The position numbers and the translations under genes are program-made. A stretch of 64,000 bases of DNA from Buddleja alternifolia (taxonomy: Eukaryota > Streptophyta > Magnoliopsida > Lamiales > Scrophulariaceae), in the NCBI GenBank assembly GCA_019426215.1, contig CM033393.1:14728046-14792045 (forward strand). Reading direction: 5' to 3'. The notes beneath the pieces are model-generated. The model saw nothing but the letters and a program-made list of their open reading frames with translations. It was not told the origin of the DNA and did no database searches. Shown here piece after piece: positions 1-12,643 of this stretch (positions are counted from its first letter, which is position 1; each line of letters opens with the position of its first letter).

Positions 1-847
1 AATGAAGTTTGTCCAATAGAATTTCTCTTTTCATACCTTAGAGATTTCTTGAATTTCTTGACCAATAAAACCATCTCTTTTTCCTCATTGGATTATGTTG
101 ATTTCTCCTCACTAATCGCTTTACCCTTGCTTTTGGTAGTAGCGATTAATGCTCCTGATTCAGTCGCTGAAGTCCATGTGTCACTGACTTCACCCAATTC
201 AAATTCAAATGCCTTTAATTCTGAGAATACATGTTCTGGAGTAAGGGTCTCCAATGTCTGAAATTCTCTCATAGCAATAGTCTTAATCAAATACTTACTC
301 GGGAGACTTCTAAAAATCTTATTGACCATTTCCTTATTGGTCAATTCTTTATCCAATGACGCTAACTCTGTAAAGAGCATAGTAAACCTTGCGTCCAATT
401 GTTCTAGCGTCTCATTGGATTGCATCTTGAAATGTTCAAATCTTTGCATGGCTATGGAGAGCTTATTCTCCTTTATCTGTGTTGAACCTTCACACACACT
501 ACAGCCAACTTATCCCATATTTTTTTGGAAGTTTTACATTGCATGATCTTGTTGAATAATGCATCATTGTCTCCTAACGCTAAGTAAAGTGCACTTCGTC
601 CAACATTATCTAGATTTGCTCTTTTCCGATCATCAGGCGTCCATTCTAACTTAGGTTTCTCGACATATCCATCTGGAGTTGCTTCATCAGCTCTAGGTGC
701 TCGAGTTATCACTTTAATGATCTTAATAGGGCCATCTGAAATTACATCACACATTTCATTATCGCAAGAACATAAATACGCGAATGCTCTAACTTTCCAA
801 GAATCATAGTTTGACTCTACCAACTTAGGCATTTTGTTAAAAGCCAT
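1..847 (-). pseudogene. Sirevirus-type copia gag, N-terminal part, broken
   Basis: This is the start of a Ty1-copia gag read right to left from an ATG at 845-847 and cut by the window edge. The first residues (MAFNKMPKLVESNYDSWK) match the start of the plus-strand copy at 6786, so the two belong to one family. The frame shifts between the part at about 500-847 and the part at 93-497. An in-frame TAA follows at 93-95 where the sister copy has a sense codon, and gag homology continues to base 1. The product would be the capsid-like protein that packages element RNA. It is clearly non-functional. A longer upstream reading to 913 was not used because the sister copy starts at the internal ATG. 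Confidence 0.85.
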
Positions 848-953
848 AATGAGATATTTTGAGAGAGAGAGAGTTTTAAAATGACTAAGTTTTGGAAAGA
901 TGGATCTAAACAAGCAGTTACGCTCGGAAACGCTTAGGTTTCTACTTCAACCA

Positions 954-964
954 CTCTGATACCA
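954..964 (-). other. Primer-binding site for initiator tRNA-Met
   Basis: Read on the minus strand this is TGGTATCAGAG, the usual plant copia priming site complementary to the 3' end of initiator tRNA-Met. It lies 2 nt inside the LTR boundary at 967. This identifies the LTR at 967-4349 as the 5' LTR of the minus-strand element leaving the window on the left. Confidence 0.8.
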
Positions 965-1996
965 CTTGGTGGTCCCAAGTGGCACACGAAAGGTCTAGAA
1001 GGGGGGGGGGTTGAATAAACCTTGAAGTCTTTTTCGACTTCAAAAATTCGTATCACTTTTAAAGATTAGAACGCTTAGAAAGCTGAGCGCTTGGGTCAAA
1101 CGCTTTAGTAAAGATAACTTAGACTTAGTGATTTCAGCAATTTACCAAAGTAGGGTAACGCTTAGATCGCTTAATCAGGGTTAGCACAACGAAAATGATT
1201 TTAAAGCTTTAGCGTTCGTTTTGGTTAAATAGTCGCTTAGCAGATTGACTTGTCTTTTTCAGAATAGATAAAATAATATGAAACAAGACAATAATAAAAG
1301 TAAATGACACAAGATATATAAGGTTCACTAGGTGATGTAATCTCAGCTACGTCCTTCTTCTCTTTTTTCACTTGGAGGGAATTTACTAAGATGATTATCA
1401 AAGAATCACACAGAATCTTCTACAAGATAGTAAATAGGTGAAAATGATCTCGAGCTCCTTGATCACACAGATGTCAGCACCAATGAAGATCTTCTTCTAC
1501 AAGCTTCTCTCACTCAGAAATACTGCCTGTTTCAACAACTTTCTCACTTAGATGAAAGGTTGAGGGTTTTATCACGAGGGTTTGTTTGTTTTTGGAAAGA
1601 TCAAACAACTTGGAATATCTCAGTAAGAGTTTAGATTTCTTCTCTGGAAGATGTTTGAGATATTTTTGACTGTATGGAATGGATGTAAAAAGCTTGAAAG
1701 ATTTTGGCTATGGAGTTTTTAAGCTTTTTCTTCAGCAAATTTTTTTCTTGTGCATGTACGTATATATCTGTATATTTAGGGTTTGCTAGAAGTAAGGTAT
1801 TAATAGGCAATTCTTGGGATGTGTCCATTGGACACATGTGAGAGCGTGCCTTTCACACGGCGCGTGATTATACCTTTTCTCTGACATTCCTGAATTCCTG
1901 TTGGTTTTGATTGGACGGGAGCAGCTATAAACTCTGAATTTCTGACAGTCTAGTCAAAAGGTGGCTTGTCCACAAGTCAAATTGGTTTATCACATT

Positions 1997-3887
1997 TGGT
2001 GGTCCCACAACGGCATACGAAAGGGTCTAGAAGGGGGGGTTGAATAGACCCTGAAGTCCTTTTTTACCTCAAAAAATTTTCGTATTAAAATTTCTTTTGA
2101 ACGCTTAAGGATAATAATCGCTTGACTAGTCGCTTACTCGAAGATTGTTTTGTTAAAGTTAACTTAGACTTAGTGATTTCAGCAGTTTACCAAAGTAGGG
2201 CAACGCTTAGATCGCTTAATCAGGGTTAGCACAACGGAAGTATTTTAAAGTCTTCTCTTTGAAAATGTTTTAGCGTTACAAAAGTTTTTCTTTAGTTGCT
2301 TTCCTTTTAAATAGGTTTTGAACGCTCAGAGGGCTTTAGCGCTTGGCGAAGCGCTTAAGTCTGTTTTGAAAGCTTAGCGTTCACTTTTTGCAAATAGTCG
2401 CTTAACTGTTTTAAAGCCTTTAAGAGATGTAATATGCAAATGCAATGTAAATCATTAAAACAGTAAAGTGACACAAGAAATTGTAAGGTTCACTGGGTGG
2501 TGTAATCCCAGCTACGTCCTTCTTCTCCTTTGCACTCGGAGGCAATCCACTAAAATGATCCTTAAAGAATCACACAGAATCTTCTACAAATTAGGGACAA
2601 AGGAAGCAATGGATGTGGATGACTTGAGATCCTTGGTCACACAGATTTCTTCTACAAGCCACTTCAATCCTCTACTTCTGGAAAGACGATCTCGAGCTCC
2701 TTGATCACACAGACTTCAGCTCCAATGAAGATCTTCTCCAAGATGGCCTTGAGCTCCTTGATCACACAGACTTCAGCTCCAATAAAGACCTTTCTTCAAC
2801 AAGCTTCTCTTACTAAAAAATACCGCTTGTGGAAGTCAACAATCTTTCTCACTCAGATGAAAGGTGTTGAGGGTTTATTGTAACAGGTTTGTTTGATGTT
2901 GGGAAGTTCAAACAACTTGGGATATCTCAATAATAGTTTAGGGTTCTTCTTGGAAGATGTTTGAGATATCGGGTGACTGTCTGGAATGTATTTGAGAAGC
3001 TTTAAGGATATTGGAGCTTCAAGAAGGATCTTCTTCAACAAACTTCTCTTACACAAAAATACTGCTTGTTGAAAAAATTAACTTTCTTGAATTCCAATTG
3101 GCTGTGGAGTTTGGAAGCTTTTTCTCTCAAATTATTTCTCAGCTCTCTTTCACGTCTTCGTCTTTTTCTCACACACATAGAGATAGCTGAAGGGTACTAT
3201 TTATAGGGAGGCTCGGGATTTGTCCGTTGGACACAAGTCAGGCACGTGTTCCTCACGCAGAGCTTCAAATAGTCCCTTTTCCGACATTCCTTGATTTCTG
3301 CTGATTCCGATTGGACATGAGCATACTTAAGCACTGAAAGGCTGACAGTCTAGTCAAAAGGTGGCTTGTCCGCAAGTCATACTGTCTTGTCACTTTTAAT
3401 GCAATTATCAGGCATTTAATGCATTTGAATTTATTTTCCGTTGGAAATAAATGTCCGTTGAATGATTGGATGACTTGAGGATGTATTTCAGGTGAATCGC
3501 TTGAGTGAATGAGCGCTTGGATCAACACTCCTTGAACAGTCTTTTAGTGTTAGCTAGGCGCTAAGAACATTCTCTCGAACGCTTGATTCATAACTCCTGA
3601 AATAGACTCTTAAGCGTTTGACAGACGCTTAAGACAAATCTTCATCTTCACTTGACTTCAGACGCTGATCTTCAACTTCATCCTTGATAGACTCACTCAG
3701 AATTCTATCAGTGACTTGGTATTAAATACTTAGTGTAAAATCTACAAAGATAACGATTACAAGCCTAACAAACTAATACACTTTCAAACGCTTATACAGA
3801 TATTCTATGAAAGTATAAACTTACATTCTTTTGGGTTCTAACATGAAATCCTATCTTGTCATCATCAAAACAATGAAATTCCTAACA
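1997..3887 (-). mobile_element. Solo LTR of the same Sirevirus family, nested
   Basis: This is a single 1,891-bp LTR with TG...CA-type ends and a perfect 5-bp target duplication: acatt at 1992-1996 and again at 3888-3892. No internal region is present, so it is a solo LTR left by LTR-LTR recombination. It sits inside another LTR of its own family in the same orientation. It is about 400 bp longer than its relatives because of internal duplications, including a 57-bp tandem repeat at 2694-2807. A TATA-like stretch (ctatttatag on the plus strand, near 3198) matches the TATA box position of the other copies. Confidence 0.85.
2694..2807. repeat. 57-bp tandem duplication inside the solo LTR
   Basis: Two consecutive 57-bp units each begin with gagctccttgatcacacag, at 2694 and 2751. 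The relatives at 1470-1500 and 6160-6200 have a single unit. A second, weaker duplication of neighbouring LTR sequence is visible at about 3020-3095. Confidence 0.8.
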
Positions 3888-4354
3888 ACATTTAATGCTC
3901 TTATCAGACGTTTAATGCATTTGAATTTATTTCCCGTTGGAAATAAATGTCCGTTGAATGATTGCATTTAAGTCCTTCATGACTTGAGAATTTATTTCAG
4001 GTGAATCTGATACTGATCGCTAGAGTGCTCTGAGCGCTTGATCCATGAATCCTGAAATAGTCCTTTAGCGTTTGACAGACGCTAAGGATAAATCTTCATC
4101 TTCTTCTGACTTCAGACGCTGATCTTCAACTCCATCTTTAATAGGCTCACCTAGAATTCTATTAGCGATTCGGTATCTAATACTGAGTCTAAAATCTACA
4201 AAGATAAAAATTACAAGCCTAACAAAATTACATTCTTTCAATCGCTTATACAATTGATCTATGAAACATAAACTTACATTATATTTTGGGGTCTAACATA
4301 AAATCCTATCGTGTCATCATCAAAACATCTAACATGAAATTTCCTAACAATTAC

Positions 4355-4852
4355 GGTTCTCAGATCTCTACTCAATTAGAGCCCCAAACTAGGGGCTTTT
4401 TTTTTTGTACAATCCCCAAAAGAAACATTCTTGAGGGAATACCCGTCCGTGTGGATCGGATATAGGAGGCGCTTTCCTTCCCCTTCTACGTGGCCGGCAT
4501 GATTCACATACCTGGAGAAACTGAGGATCCCTTTACTCTACATAGGTTGAGTAAGTTAAACGGGCTACTTCTTTTTCTCCATGACCACGCTTTCGATGGA
4601 ATTCAAGCCGCCTATACAAGGGGAATCCAGCTGGAAGTGGACCGGACCGAACTGGCCTCACTTCCAGCTAATCTGGACGAGATCCGGAGTTGGGAGTTGG
4701 CTCAATTTAACATCTCATATCTACAGATTTATTTCATTAGGATTATTACTCTATTAGGAATAAGATTAATTTCTTTGTATTTATGTGTGAAGAAAAACAC
4801 AATACACACTTTTACACCTAGTGTTAACACACCTGAAGAGAGAGAAAAATAG
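4355..4852 (+). CDS. Unrecognised 120-codon ORF in a GC-richer patch
   Basis: An open frame from the ATG at 4490 to the stop at 4850-4852 could encode 120 residues. I do not recognise the protein. The part up to about 4710 is clearly GC-richer than the AT-rich flanks and looks unlike the neighbouring LTR sequence. The last 45 codons run into low-complexity AT-rich sequence and are probably not coding. Just upstream, 4379-4404 is an inverted repeat (agcccc / ggggct) followed by a T run. The patch could be a captured fragment of a host or organellar sequence, or an unrelated element remnant. Whether it is a real gene is doubtful. Confidence 0.2.
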
Positions 4853-5168
4853 CTTAAACTTTTCATATCTCATCTCTTGCAAAAACCTTACCCTAGCCTT
4901 GACAAATTGATGCAATATTTCTCACGTGCTGAGATTAATTGCTCACTATAATATACTCACATCTTTACTATAAGACTGTAGATTAAAGAATTAATTGGTT
5001 GGCTAGCATCAAGAACAAATTAATTAAGAGAATCGAACGAGGTGTGGATATCGTTTGAGGCACCACAATTGGGATGCTTTCACAGGACATACAAACGAGG
5101 CGTGTGGATTTCTAGGACCAAATCTGGAGGGTTGATTGCTTAACCCATCCAATCGAAAAATGTAAGTC
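4853..5168. other. Unclassified repeat, left half of the Sirevirus target site
   Basis: No gene is visible. This AT-rich sequence continues on the other side of the Sirevirus at 17465 once the element and one copy of attct are removed, so the two parts formed one stretch before insertion. Its style resembles an old LTR, but no ends could be defined. Confidence 0.4.
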
Positions 5169-5173
5169 ATTCT

Positions 5174-6684
5174 TGTTAGGAATTTCCTGTTAGAGGTTTT
5201 GATGATGACAAGATAGGTTTTATGTTAGACCCCAAAGATTATGTAAGTTTATATTTTTTTAGAATATGTTTTGAGCGTTTAACAAATTATCCAGTTGTAA
5301 TTTCTAGAATAGGCTTGTAAATTTTATCTTTGTAGATTTTAAACTAAGTATTAGATGCCAAGTCGCTGATAGAATTCTAGGTGAGTCTATCAGAGACAAT
5401 GTTGAAGATCAGCGTCAGAAGTCAAACAAAGATGAAGATTTTATCTTAAGCGACTGCCAATTGCTATGGACTGTTTCAGGATGTATGAATCAAGCGTTCA
5501 AAGCACTCAAGCGATCAAGAAGATCAGATTCGCCTGAAATAAATGCCGTAGTCACTAAGGACTTAAATGCAATCATTTAACGGGCATTTATTTCCAACGG
5601 GAAATAAATTTGAATGCATTAAATGCTTGATAAAAGCATTAAATGTGATAAGGATGGATTGTATATGGAGCAAGCTACCAATTGACTTATACTGTCAGAA
5701 TTTCAGAGTTCAAACCTGCCACATCAAGTCAGTGCAGCATAATTTCAGGAATGTCAGAGAAAAGGCATGACTCACTCGCTCGTGAGAGGCACGCTCCTAC
5801 ATGTGTCCAATGGACAAATCCTAAGAAAATGCCTATAAATACCTTACCTTAGCAAACTCTATACATATACGTACATACACAAAGGGTCAAAACTTTGTTG
5901 AAGAACTCTCTCACAAAAAGCTTAGAAACTCCATAGCCAAAAATCCTTCCAAGTGTTTTACATACATTCCATACAGTCGTAAATATCTCAAACATCTTCA
6001 AAGAAGAACCATACACTATTATTGAGATATCCTAAGTTGTTTAAACTTCCTAAAATCAAACAAACTCGTGATCAAAATCCTCAACCTCCTCTGTCAGTGT
6101 GAAGAAGTTGTTGACTCTACAAGTAGTATTTCTGAGTGAAAGAGGCTTGTTGGAGAAGATCTTCATTGGTGCTGAAGTCTGTGCGATCAAGGAGCCCAAG
6201 ATCATCATATCCTCGTCTATTTTGTAGAAGTCTTTGTGTGATCGTTCGATAATCAATTTAGTAGAATTCCTCCAACTGTTCAAGGTAAAGAAGAACATAG
6301 CTGGGATTACACCACCCAGTGAACCTTACAAATTCAAATTCTTGTGTTATTTACTGTTTTATTGTCCTACTTTATATTCTATCATTTATTCTGAAAAATA
6401 CTAGTAAAACGGTTAAGCGACTATTTGACCAAAACGAACGCTAAAGCTTTAAAATCATTTTCGCTGTGCTAACACTGATTAAGCGATTTAAGCTTTACCC
6501 TACTTTGGAAAATTGCTAAAATCACTAAGTCTAAGTTATCCTTTGTAGTGCATGACCTAGCGCTTAGCTCTCTAAAGGTTCAAATCTTTAAAAAGTGATA
6601 CGAAATTTTTAAAGTCGAAAAAGACTTCAGGGTCTATTCACCCCCCCCCCCCTTCTAGACCCTTTTGTATGCCACCTGGGACCA
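5174..6684 (+). repeat. Sirevirus 5' LTR
   Basis: The LTR starts TGTTAGGAATTTCC and runs to GGGACCA, followed directly by tcagagc. Relatives read GGGACCACCAAGTGGTATCAGAG here, so about 10 bp covering the LTR end and half of the tRNA-Met primer-binding site have been lost. A run of C lies near 6641-6652. A TATA box is at 5834-5840. Confidence 0.85.
5834..5840 (+). promoter_or_regulatory. TATA box of the Sirevirus 5' LTR
   Basis: The sequence tataaat in the context gcctataaatacc is repeated at the same place in the 3' LTR (16606-16612). It is the likely U3 core promoter that drives the element's genomic RNA. Confidence 0.6.
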
Positions 6685-6785
6685 TCAGAGCTGTTGAAGT
6701 AGAAACCTAAGCGTTTCCGAGCGTAACTGCTTGTTCAGATCCATTTTTCTAAACTTAGTCGCTTTATTTCTTTTAATCTCATATC

Positions 6786-8873
6786 ATGGCTTTTAACAAG
6801 ATGCCTAAGCTGGTTGAATCAAACTATGATTCATGGAAACTTAGAGCATTTGCATATTTATGTTCTTGTGATAATGAGATATGTGATTTAATTACATATT
6901 ATCTCATTCAAACCATGAAAGTTATAACTCGAGGCCCTGGAGCGACTGAGGCCACTCCAGATGGTTATGTCGAGAAACCTAAGTTAGAATGGACGCCAGA
7001 AGATCGGAAAAGAGCAAATCTAGATAATGTTGGATGAAGCGCTCGTTACTCAGCGTTACGAGACAATGATGCATTGTTCAACAAGATCAAGCAATGTTAG
7101 ACTTCAAAAGAGATATCGGATAAGTTGACTATTGTGTGTGAAGGTTCAGCACAGATGAAGGAGAACAAGCTCTCTATAGCCATGCAAAGATTTGAGCATT
7201 TCAAAATGAAGCCCAACGAGAAGCTAGAACAATTGGACGCAAGGTTCACTTTGCTCATTACAGAATTAGCGTCACTAGATAAGGAATTGACCAACAAGGA
7301 AATGGTCAACAAGATATTCAGAAGTCTTCCAAGCAAGTATTTTATTAAGACGGTTGCTATGAGAGAATCACAAACGTTGGAAACTCTAACTCCGGAACAT
7401 GTGTTTTCAGAGTTAAAGGCATTTGAGTTTGAACCAGGAGAAGTCATCGACATAATGACTGAATCAGGAGTCCTGATAGCTACTACTAAGAACAAGGGAA
7501 AGTCAGTCAGTGAGGTGAAAGAGACAGAATCGAATGAGGAAAAGGAAATGGCATTATTAGTTAAGAAATTTCTTAGATACGAAAATAGAAATCCTAGTGG
7601 ACAAACATCATTTCAAACCCCTCCCCCTGCACTAACACCGCAGTATCAAGCGCCAGTGTATTCTGCTCCTCAGCCTCCATCGCCAGTTCAATACCAAGCG
7701 CCTCCGTCTCCAATGCAGAATGTTTTAGTGTCAGTAGTTTCCTAGAGATTAACCACTGAACAAAAAATGAAAACTAATTTGTGTTACAATTGCAGGAAAT
7801 CGGGGCACTACCAGGTAAATTGCCCTTATCCGAATATATCTAAGCCCACAAAGCAAGATTATGTGGATAGAAACCAATTCAGGAGCAACCTTCATCAAAA
7901 AGGTTTGCTAGAGGAATTTGAACTATTCTCTGCACCTGAAGATGATTTGGAATCATCAGATGAAAGCAGTGATGATGAGCCAACAAATGACTCAGCGTTA
8001 ATTTGTCTCATGGCGAGAGAAGAAGAAGCGTCTGATGACTCGCTATCTGAGGTAAACACTGAATTATCTCATCCTCTTTCTTATGATGAATTACTTGACA
8101 AAGTAACTGAGTATTATAAAGATTGTCAAGATGCCGCCAAGATATATCAAAATCACTTCGATATCATTTCATCGCTCACAAGTGATAGAATGACGCTCAA
8201 GGCAGAGTTGCAAGTTCAGCAACAATGCATTGAGAAGAATCAATCGCTTGAGAGTGAAATTGTCCAACTAAAAAGTGATATTGATATAATAGTCAAGAGA
8301 GAAGCTGAATTGATCGCTAAACATGCCAAATCAGAACAACTTATCTCATCATTATCCAAAGCGTCAAGAAAGCAAGATAATGTGACCGAGGTAACCAGAC
8401 TTTTTGGTGAAAAGATCAGTTTAGGTTGTGATAAATTTGGTCAAAAATAAAAAACATCTAAGGTTACGACAATCAACAAAGAAAAAGGTGTATTCTTTAT
8501 TGAGAAGAGTTCAAACAGTCAAATGCTAAATGAACCTAAGGACAATGGTAAGAGGCCAAATGAGAAGGTTAATACCAACTCAGGCAATAAGGAGAAATGA
8601 AGGAGAATGATTCACAAAAGAAGGTTCATCCAAACGCTGAGAAGGCTAAGGATAAACCATCTACAAGTGAATCAAACGCTAAGCGTCAATCGCCAAAAGC
8701 TGCCGAGGAAAAACCAGCGTCAATATCCTCAAAGATCTAGATCATATTATCGATACTATGATGATTATGATTATGATTATGACTATGATTCCTATTATAA
8801 TCGAGGGTATTACTATACACCTAAAAGCACACAAAACACAAACCGAAACCCAAGAAGGCCAGTCCTCCCATAA
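6786..8873 (+). pseudogene. Sirevirus gag, decayed
   Basis: Gag starts at the ATG at 6786. In one frame it runs through a copia gag domain (6786-7560), a proline/glutamine-rich linker, a CCHC zinc knuckle at about 7779-7823 (CYNCRKSGHYQVNC), an acidic stretch, a predicted coiled coil (about 8040-8400) and a basic, Tyr/Asp-rich tail. In-frame stops occur at 7035 (TGA), 7098 (TAG), 7743 (TAG) and 8448 (TAA), and there is a probable frameshift near 8600. At 7035 the sister copy on the minus strand has CGA (Arg), so this stop is a direct C-to-T change. A hexanucleotide tatgat run near 8763-8790 encodes the Asp-Tyr repeats. Confidence 0.85.
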
Positions 8874-8984
8874 TGAAGACAAGGCAAATATGGGTTCCGA
8901 AAGTTTTAATTCAAACTAAAGTCACTAACGTTGAAGAACCCAAAACTACATGGGTACCTAAGAAGAATTAGAACTGCTTTTTAA

Positions 8985-11900
8985 ATGCAGGTACCTAAAG
9001 CCAACACCGATACCTCAGTTTGGTACATTGATAGAGGGTCGTCAAGGCACATGACTGGCTCAAAGGATCTTTTGACCAACTATCATGCAATCAACGGTCC
9101 TCAAGTTGTATTCGGTGACAACTCCAAAGGTAAAACCAAAGGTATAGGTATCATCCATAGGGGGAACATCATGATAAGTGATGTATATTATGTTGAGGGT
9201 CTTAAGCATAATTTAGTTAGCATTAGTCAATTTTGTGATAAAGGCTTTGAAGTCAAATTCTCAAGCGATTGTTGCTATGTTAACAACACTAAGACTAAGT
9301 CCACTAAGTTAAGAGAAAAAACAACAAATAATGTATATTTAGTGGATTGGGATTCAACAATAGATAACAACCCCACATGTTTTGTTGCTAAGAGTCAAAA
9401 TGAATTGGGTTGGTTATGGCATAGAAAAATGAATCACCTCAACTTTAAGGCAATCTTTCAGTTAATATCGCTAAATCTAGTAGAAGGATTACCTAAGGGT
9501 TCCTTTTAGAAAAATCGCTTATGTGATGCATGTCAAATGGGTAAACAAGTTAGATCATCTTTTAAGAAGAAATCATGCCTATCTACTTGTAGAATTCTTG
9601 AACTGTTGCATTTAGATTTGTCTGGTTCTATTCAAATCATGAGTGTTAGTGGTAAAAAGTACTCGCTACTAATAGTTGATGATTTCTCTCGCTATACATG
9701 GGCAGGATTTTTAGCAACCAAAGATGAAACTAGTGTCAAGCTCACAGCGCTAATCTGTCAATTACAAACTTCAAAAGATTTAAAGGTGACAAGGATTAGA
9801 AGCGATAGAGGAATTGAATTTACTGACCAATTTGTTGAGAAGTTTTGTACAGATTTTGGAATTCTTCATGAGTATTCTACGCCTAGAACACCTCAACAGA
9901 ATGAAGTTGCCGAGCGATGGAACAGAACGCTTAAAGAAGCCGCTCGGACAATGTTAGTAGAGTCCAAGTTGCCTCAAAGGTTTTGGGCCGAAGCTATCAA
10001 TACCACTTGCTACACTCATAACCGGTGTATGATCAACAAGCAACATGAGAAGACTCCATATGAGTTGTGGAAGGGACGTAAGCCTAACGTTTAGTATTTT
10101 CATGTATTTGGTTCAAAATGTTTCATTCATAACAATGGATCCCAAAGTCTGAACACATTTGATCCTAAGGCGGATGAGAGAATCTTTCTAGGCAATGCGA
10201 AGAATGGAAATAGTTTTTGCATCCTAAATAAGATCAAATCAAAGATTGAAGAATCCATTCTTGTTGTGTTTGATGATGCTAACTAAGAACCGAGTAAGGT
10301 TAATGTTGATGATGTAGGAATTGAAGATCTTGCCCAACAAGCGTTACAAATCAATCTTGGTGATGATAGTGATGGTGATGAGGATGATGAGATCTTTGTG
10401 CCCAATCCTAAGATTACTCGTGAGGTTATCAATGATGATATTGTAAGAATCGTTGATGATCATGAAGAGAATGATCATCAAGAGCAAATTAGACTGTGAA
10501 TGATGCAACGACTGCTCAAGAGGGACAAGCAATTAATGATCAAGAGTCTCTCAACCCTTTCCAACCAGATCGTAAATGGCTTAGAGATCATCCACTAGAG
10601 CTTGTAATTGAAGATATAGGAACACCTATTAGAACTGGGGCCGCTATATTTAATGAGGCTATGTTTGCCAGTTTTCTATCTCAAATGGAACCAAAGAAAG
10701 TGGATGAAGCGCTCAGTGATTCAAGTTGGGTAGAAGCTATGCAAGAGGAGCTTAATCAATTTGAGAGAAGTAAGGTTTGGACGCTAGTACCAAGGCCGAC
10801 TCACCAAGGAGTTATTGGGACTAGATGGGTTTTCAGGAACAAGATGGATGAAGATGACATTGTTATAAGAAACAAGGCCAGATTAGTCGCTCAGGTTTAT
10901 TACCAAGAAGAGGGTATTGATTTTGATGAAACTTATGCCCCAGTAGCCCGTCTAGAAGCGATTCGAATGTTCCTAGCGTTTGCCGCATTTAATAAATTCA
11001 CAGTGTACCAAATGGACGTAAAAGTGTTTTCCTAAATGGTAAACTCCAAGAAGAAGTTTATGTGGAGCAACCACTAGGATTCATCAACAACCATGGGAAA
11101 AGTATGATCTACAAATTGGATAAGGCACTTTACGGTCTTAAACAAGCACCAAGAGCATGGTATGACACTCTCTCTATCTTCCTTATAGGTAAAGGCTTTT
11201 CAAAAGGTAGCGTTGATACAACGTTATTTGAAATTACCCATAATGAAGATATTCTTTTAGTCCAAATTTATGTTGATGATATTATCTTCGGATCTACTAA
11301 TAAGCGATTGTGTGAGAAGTTTTCGAAAATGATGCAAGATCAATTTGAAATGAGCATGATGGGTGAATTAACTTTTTTCTTAGTATTACAAGTTAAACAA
11401 CTCCCTAATGGTATTTTTATAAACCAAGCTAAATATACAAGAGATATGATTAAGAAATTTGGTATGGAAAATGCATCATCTTCAAAAATTCAAATAAGTC
11501 AAACGCTTAAGTTAGATAAAGATGAAAGTGGGAAGAAAATTGAAATCACTAATTATAGAGGTATCATTGGATCACTTCTTTATCTTACTGCTAGTAGACC
11601 TGATATTATGTTTTCGGTATGCATGTGTGCACGCTTTCAAGTTGATCCTAAAGAATCACACTTAAATGCTACCAAGAGAATCCTTAAATACCTAAAAGGC
11701 ACACAAAATGTGGGCTTATGGTATCCAAGGGACTCTCCTTTTGAACTAATTGGTTATTCAGACGCAGATTTTGCAGGATGCAAAATAGATAGAAAGAGTA
11801 CTAGTGGTACATGTCAATTTCTAGGTGATTGATATCATGGCATAGTAAGAAACAACAATCCATAACAACTTCTACCGCTGAGGCAGAGTATGTAGCTGCT

Positions 11901-12212
11901 GGATCTTGTTGCGCACAAATCCTTTGGATGAGGCAACAACTCAAAGATTATGGAACAATTTTAGGTCCAACCCTAATCCATTATGATAACCAAAGCGCTT
12001 TAGCTATGACCCAAAACCCAATCCTTCATTCTAGAACCAAACACATTGACATTCGCTACCATTTCTTGCGTGACCATGTTCAAAAGAAAGATATCTCCAT
12101 GCATTTCATTGGTATTGACAAACAACTGGCAGATATCTTCACCAGAGCACTCAACGAACAACGTTTTCTCACTTTGAGAAGTGAACTAGGTATGATTGAT
12201 TTAAACGGTTAA
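8985..12212 (+). pseudogene. Sirevirus pol (protease-integrase-RT-RNase H), decayed
   Basis: The order is that of Ty1-copia. The protease at about 9018-9060 reads WYIDRGSSRHMTG, so the catalytic D-S-G triplet has become D-R-G. The gag-pre-integrase His/Cys domain spans 9415-9540 and is broken by a TAG at 9507. The integrase core (9590-9960) keeps its D, D and E residues (LHLDLSG, RSDRG, NEVAER). Stops follow at 10092 and near 10284. RT continues from about 10496 in another frame, shifts again near 11030, and keeps YVDD at about 11269. RNase H (11755-12210) has one more shift near 11829. At least three stops and several frameshifts make it a pseudogene. Confidence 0.9.
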
Positions 12213-12565
12213 TCATAAAGCATCATATCTTTCATAGGCATATAATTTAGGGGGAATCCATTTAAAATTTATGTCTAAAGCGTCTTTCAAAATTGAAATG
12301 AGTTCTTCTCTTCCTAAATCACCGTCTCCCCCACCCGCTTTTGTTATTTCTCTGGAGGAAGAAGAAGCATAAGAAGAGGAAGTACCGCTAGCACGCAAGC
12401 GTACTCCTTGGTCCACACCAAGAGGATCCACCAGCGTTCCATCCGAGCTAGCGCTTGAAGAACCAGTGTTTGGAGAATCATCTGGTGTTTCTCCTCTTTC
12501 TCCCTTTGTACCAATCGCCGAGCCCGCTACTGGTGCTCTCTCAACAGAGCTTGGTGATTATCAAG

Positions 12566-12643
12566 GTAAGTACTTGTCTTAGACAATGTATTTTATCCTT
12601 TCCTATGTTTTTCTTTTTAACACTAGGATAAATTATTTTTCAG
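12566..12643 (+). other. Probable intron 1 of the Sirevirus third ORF
   Basis: The 78-bp interval has a near-ideal donor (gtaagt), an A/T-rich body and a T-rich acceptor (ttatttttcag). Removing it joins the two coding segments in phase 1, and it also removes the in-frame TAG just after the donor. Confidence 0.55.

Larger units (their letters stand above)
967..4349 (-). mobile_element. Sirevirus 5' LTR, split by a nested solo LTR
   Basis: The LTR occupies 967-1996 and 3893-4349, about 1.49 kb once the insert is removed. Its ends on the minus strand are TGTTAGGAAATTTC and GGGACCACCA, the same termini as the full element at 5174-17459. The interrupted sequence reads continuously across the insertion point when compared with the uninterrupted copy around 3380-3440. 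Like its relatives it has a poly-G run near its 3' end (about 1000-1010). The gag fragment and primer-binding site to its left are the element's internal region. The far LTR is outside the window. Confidence 0.85.

Noticed and set aside
6641..6652. Poly-C/poly-G runs in the Sirevirus LTRs as G-quadruplexes
   Set aside because: They are single homopolymer runs rather than four spaced G-tracts, and run length is error-prone in sequencing.
12213..12431. 72-codon minus-strand ORF at the start of the Sirevirus third ORF
   Set aside because: The plus strand here carries a start codon and a consensus splice donor in the reading frame, which explains the sequence better.
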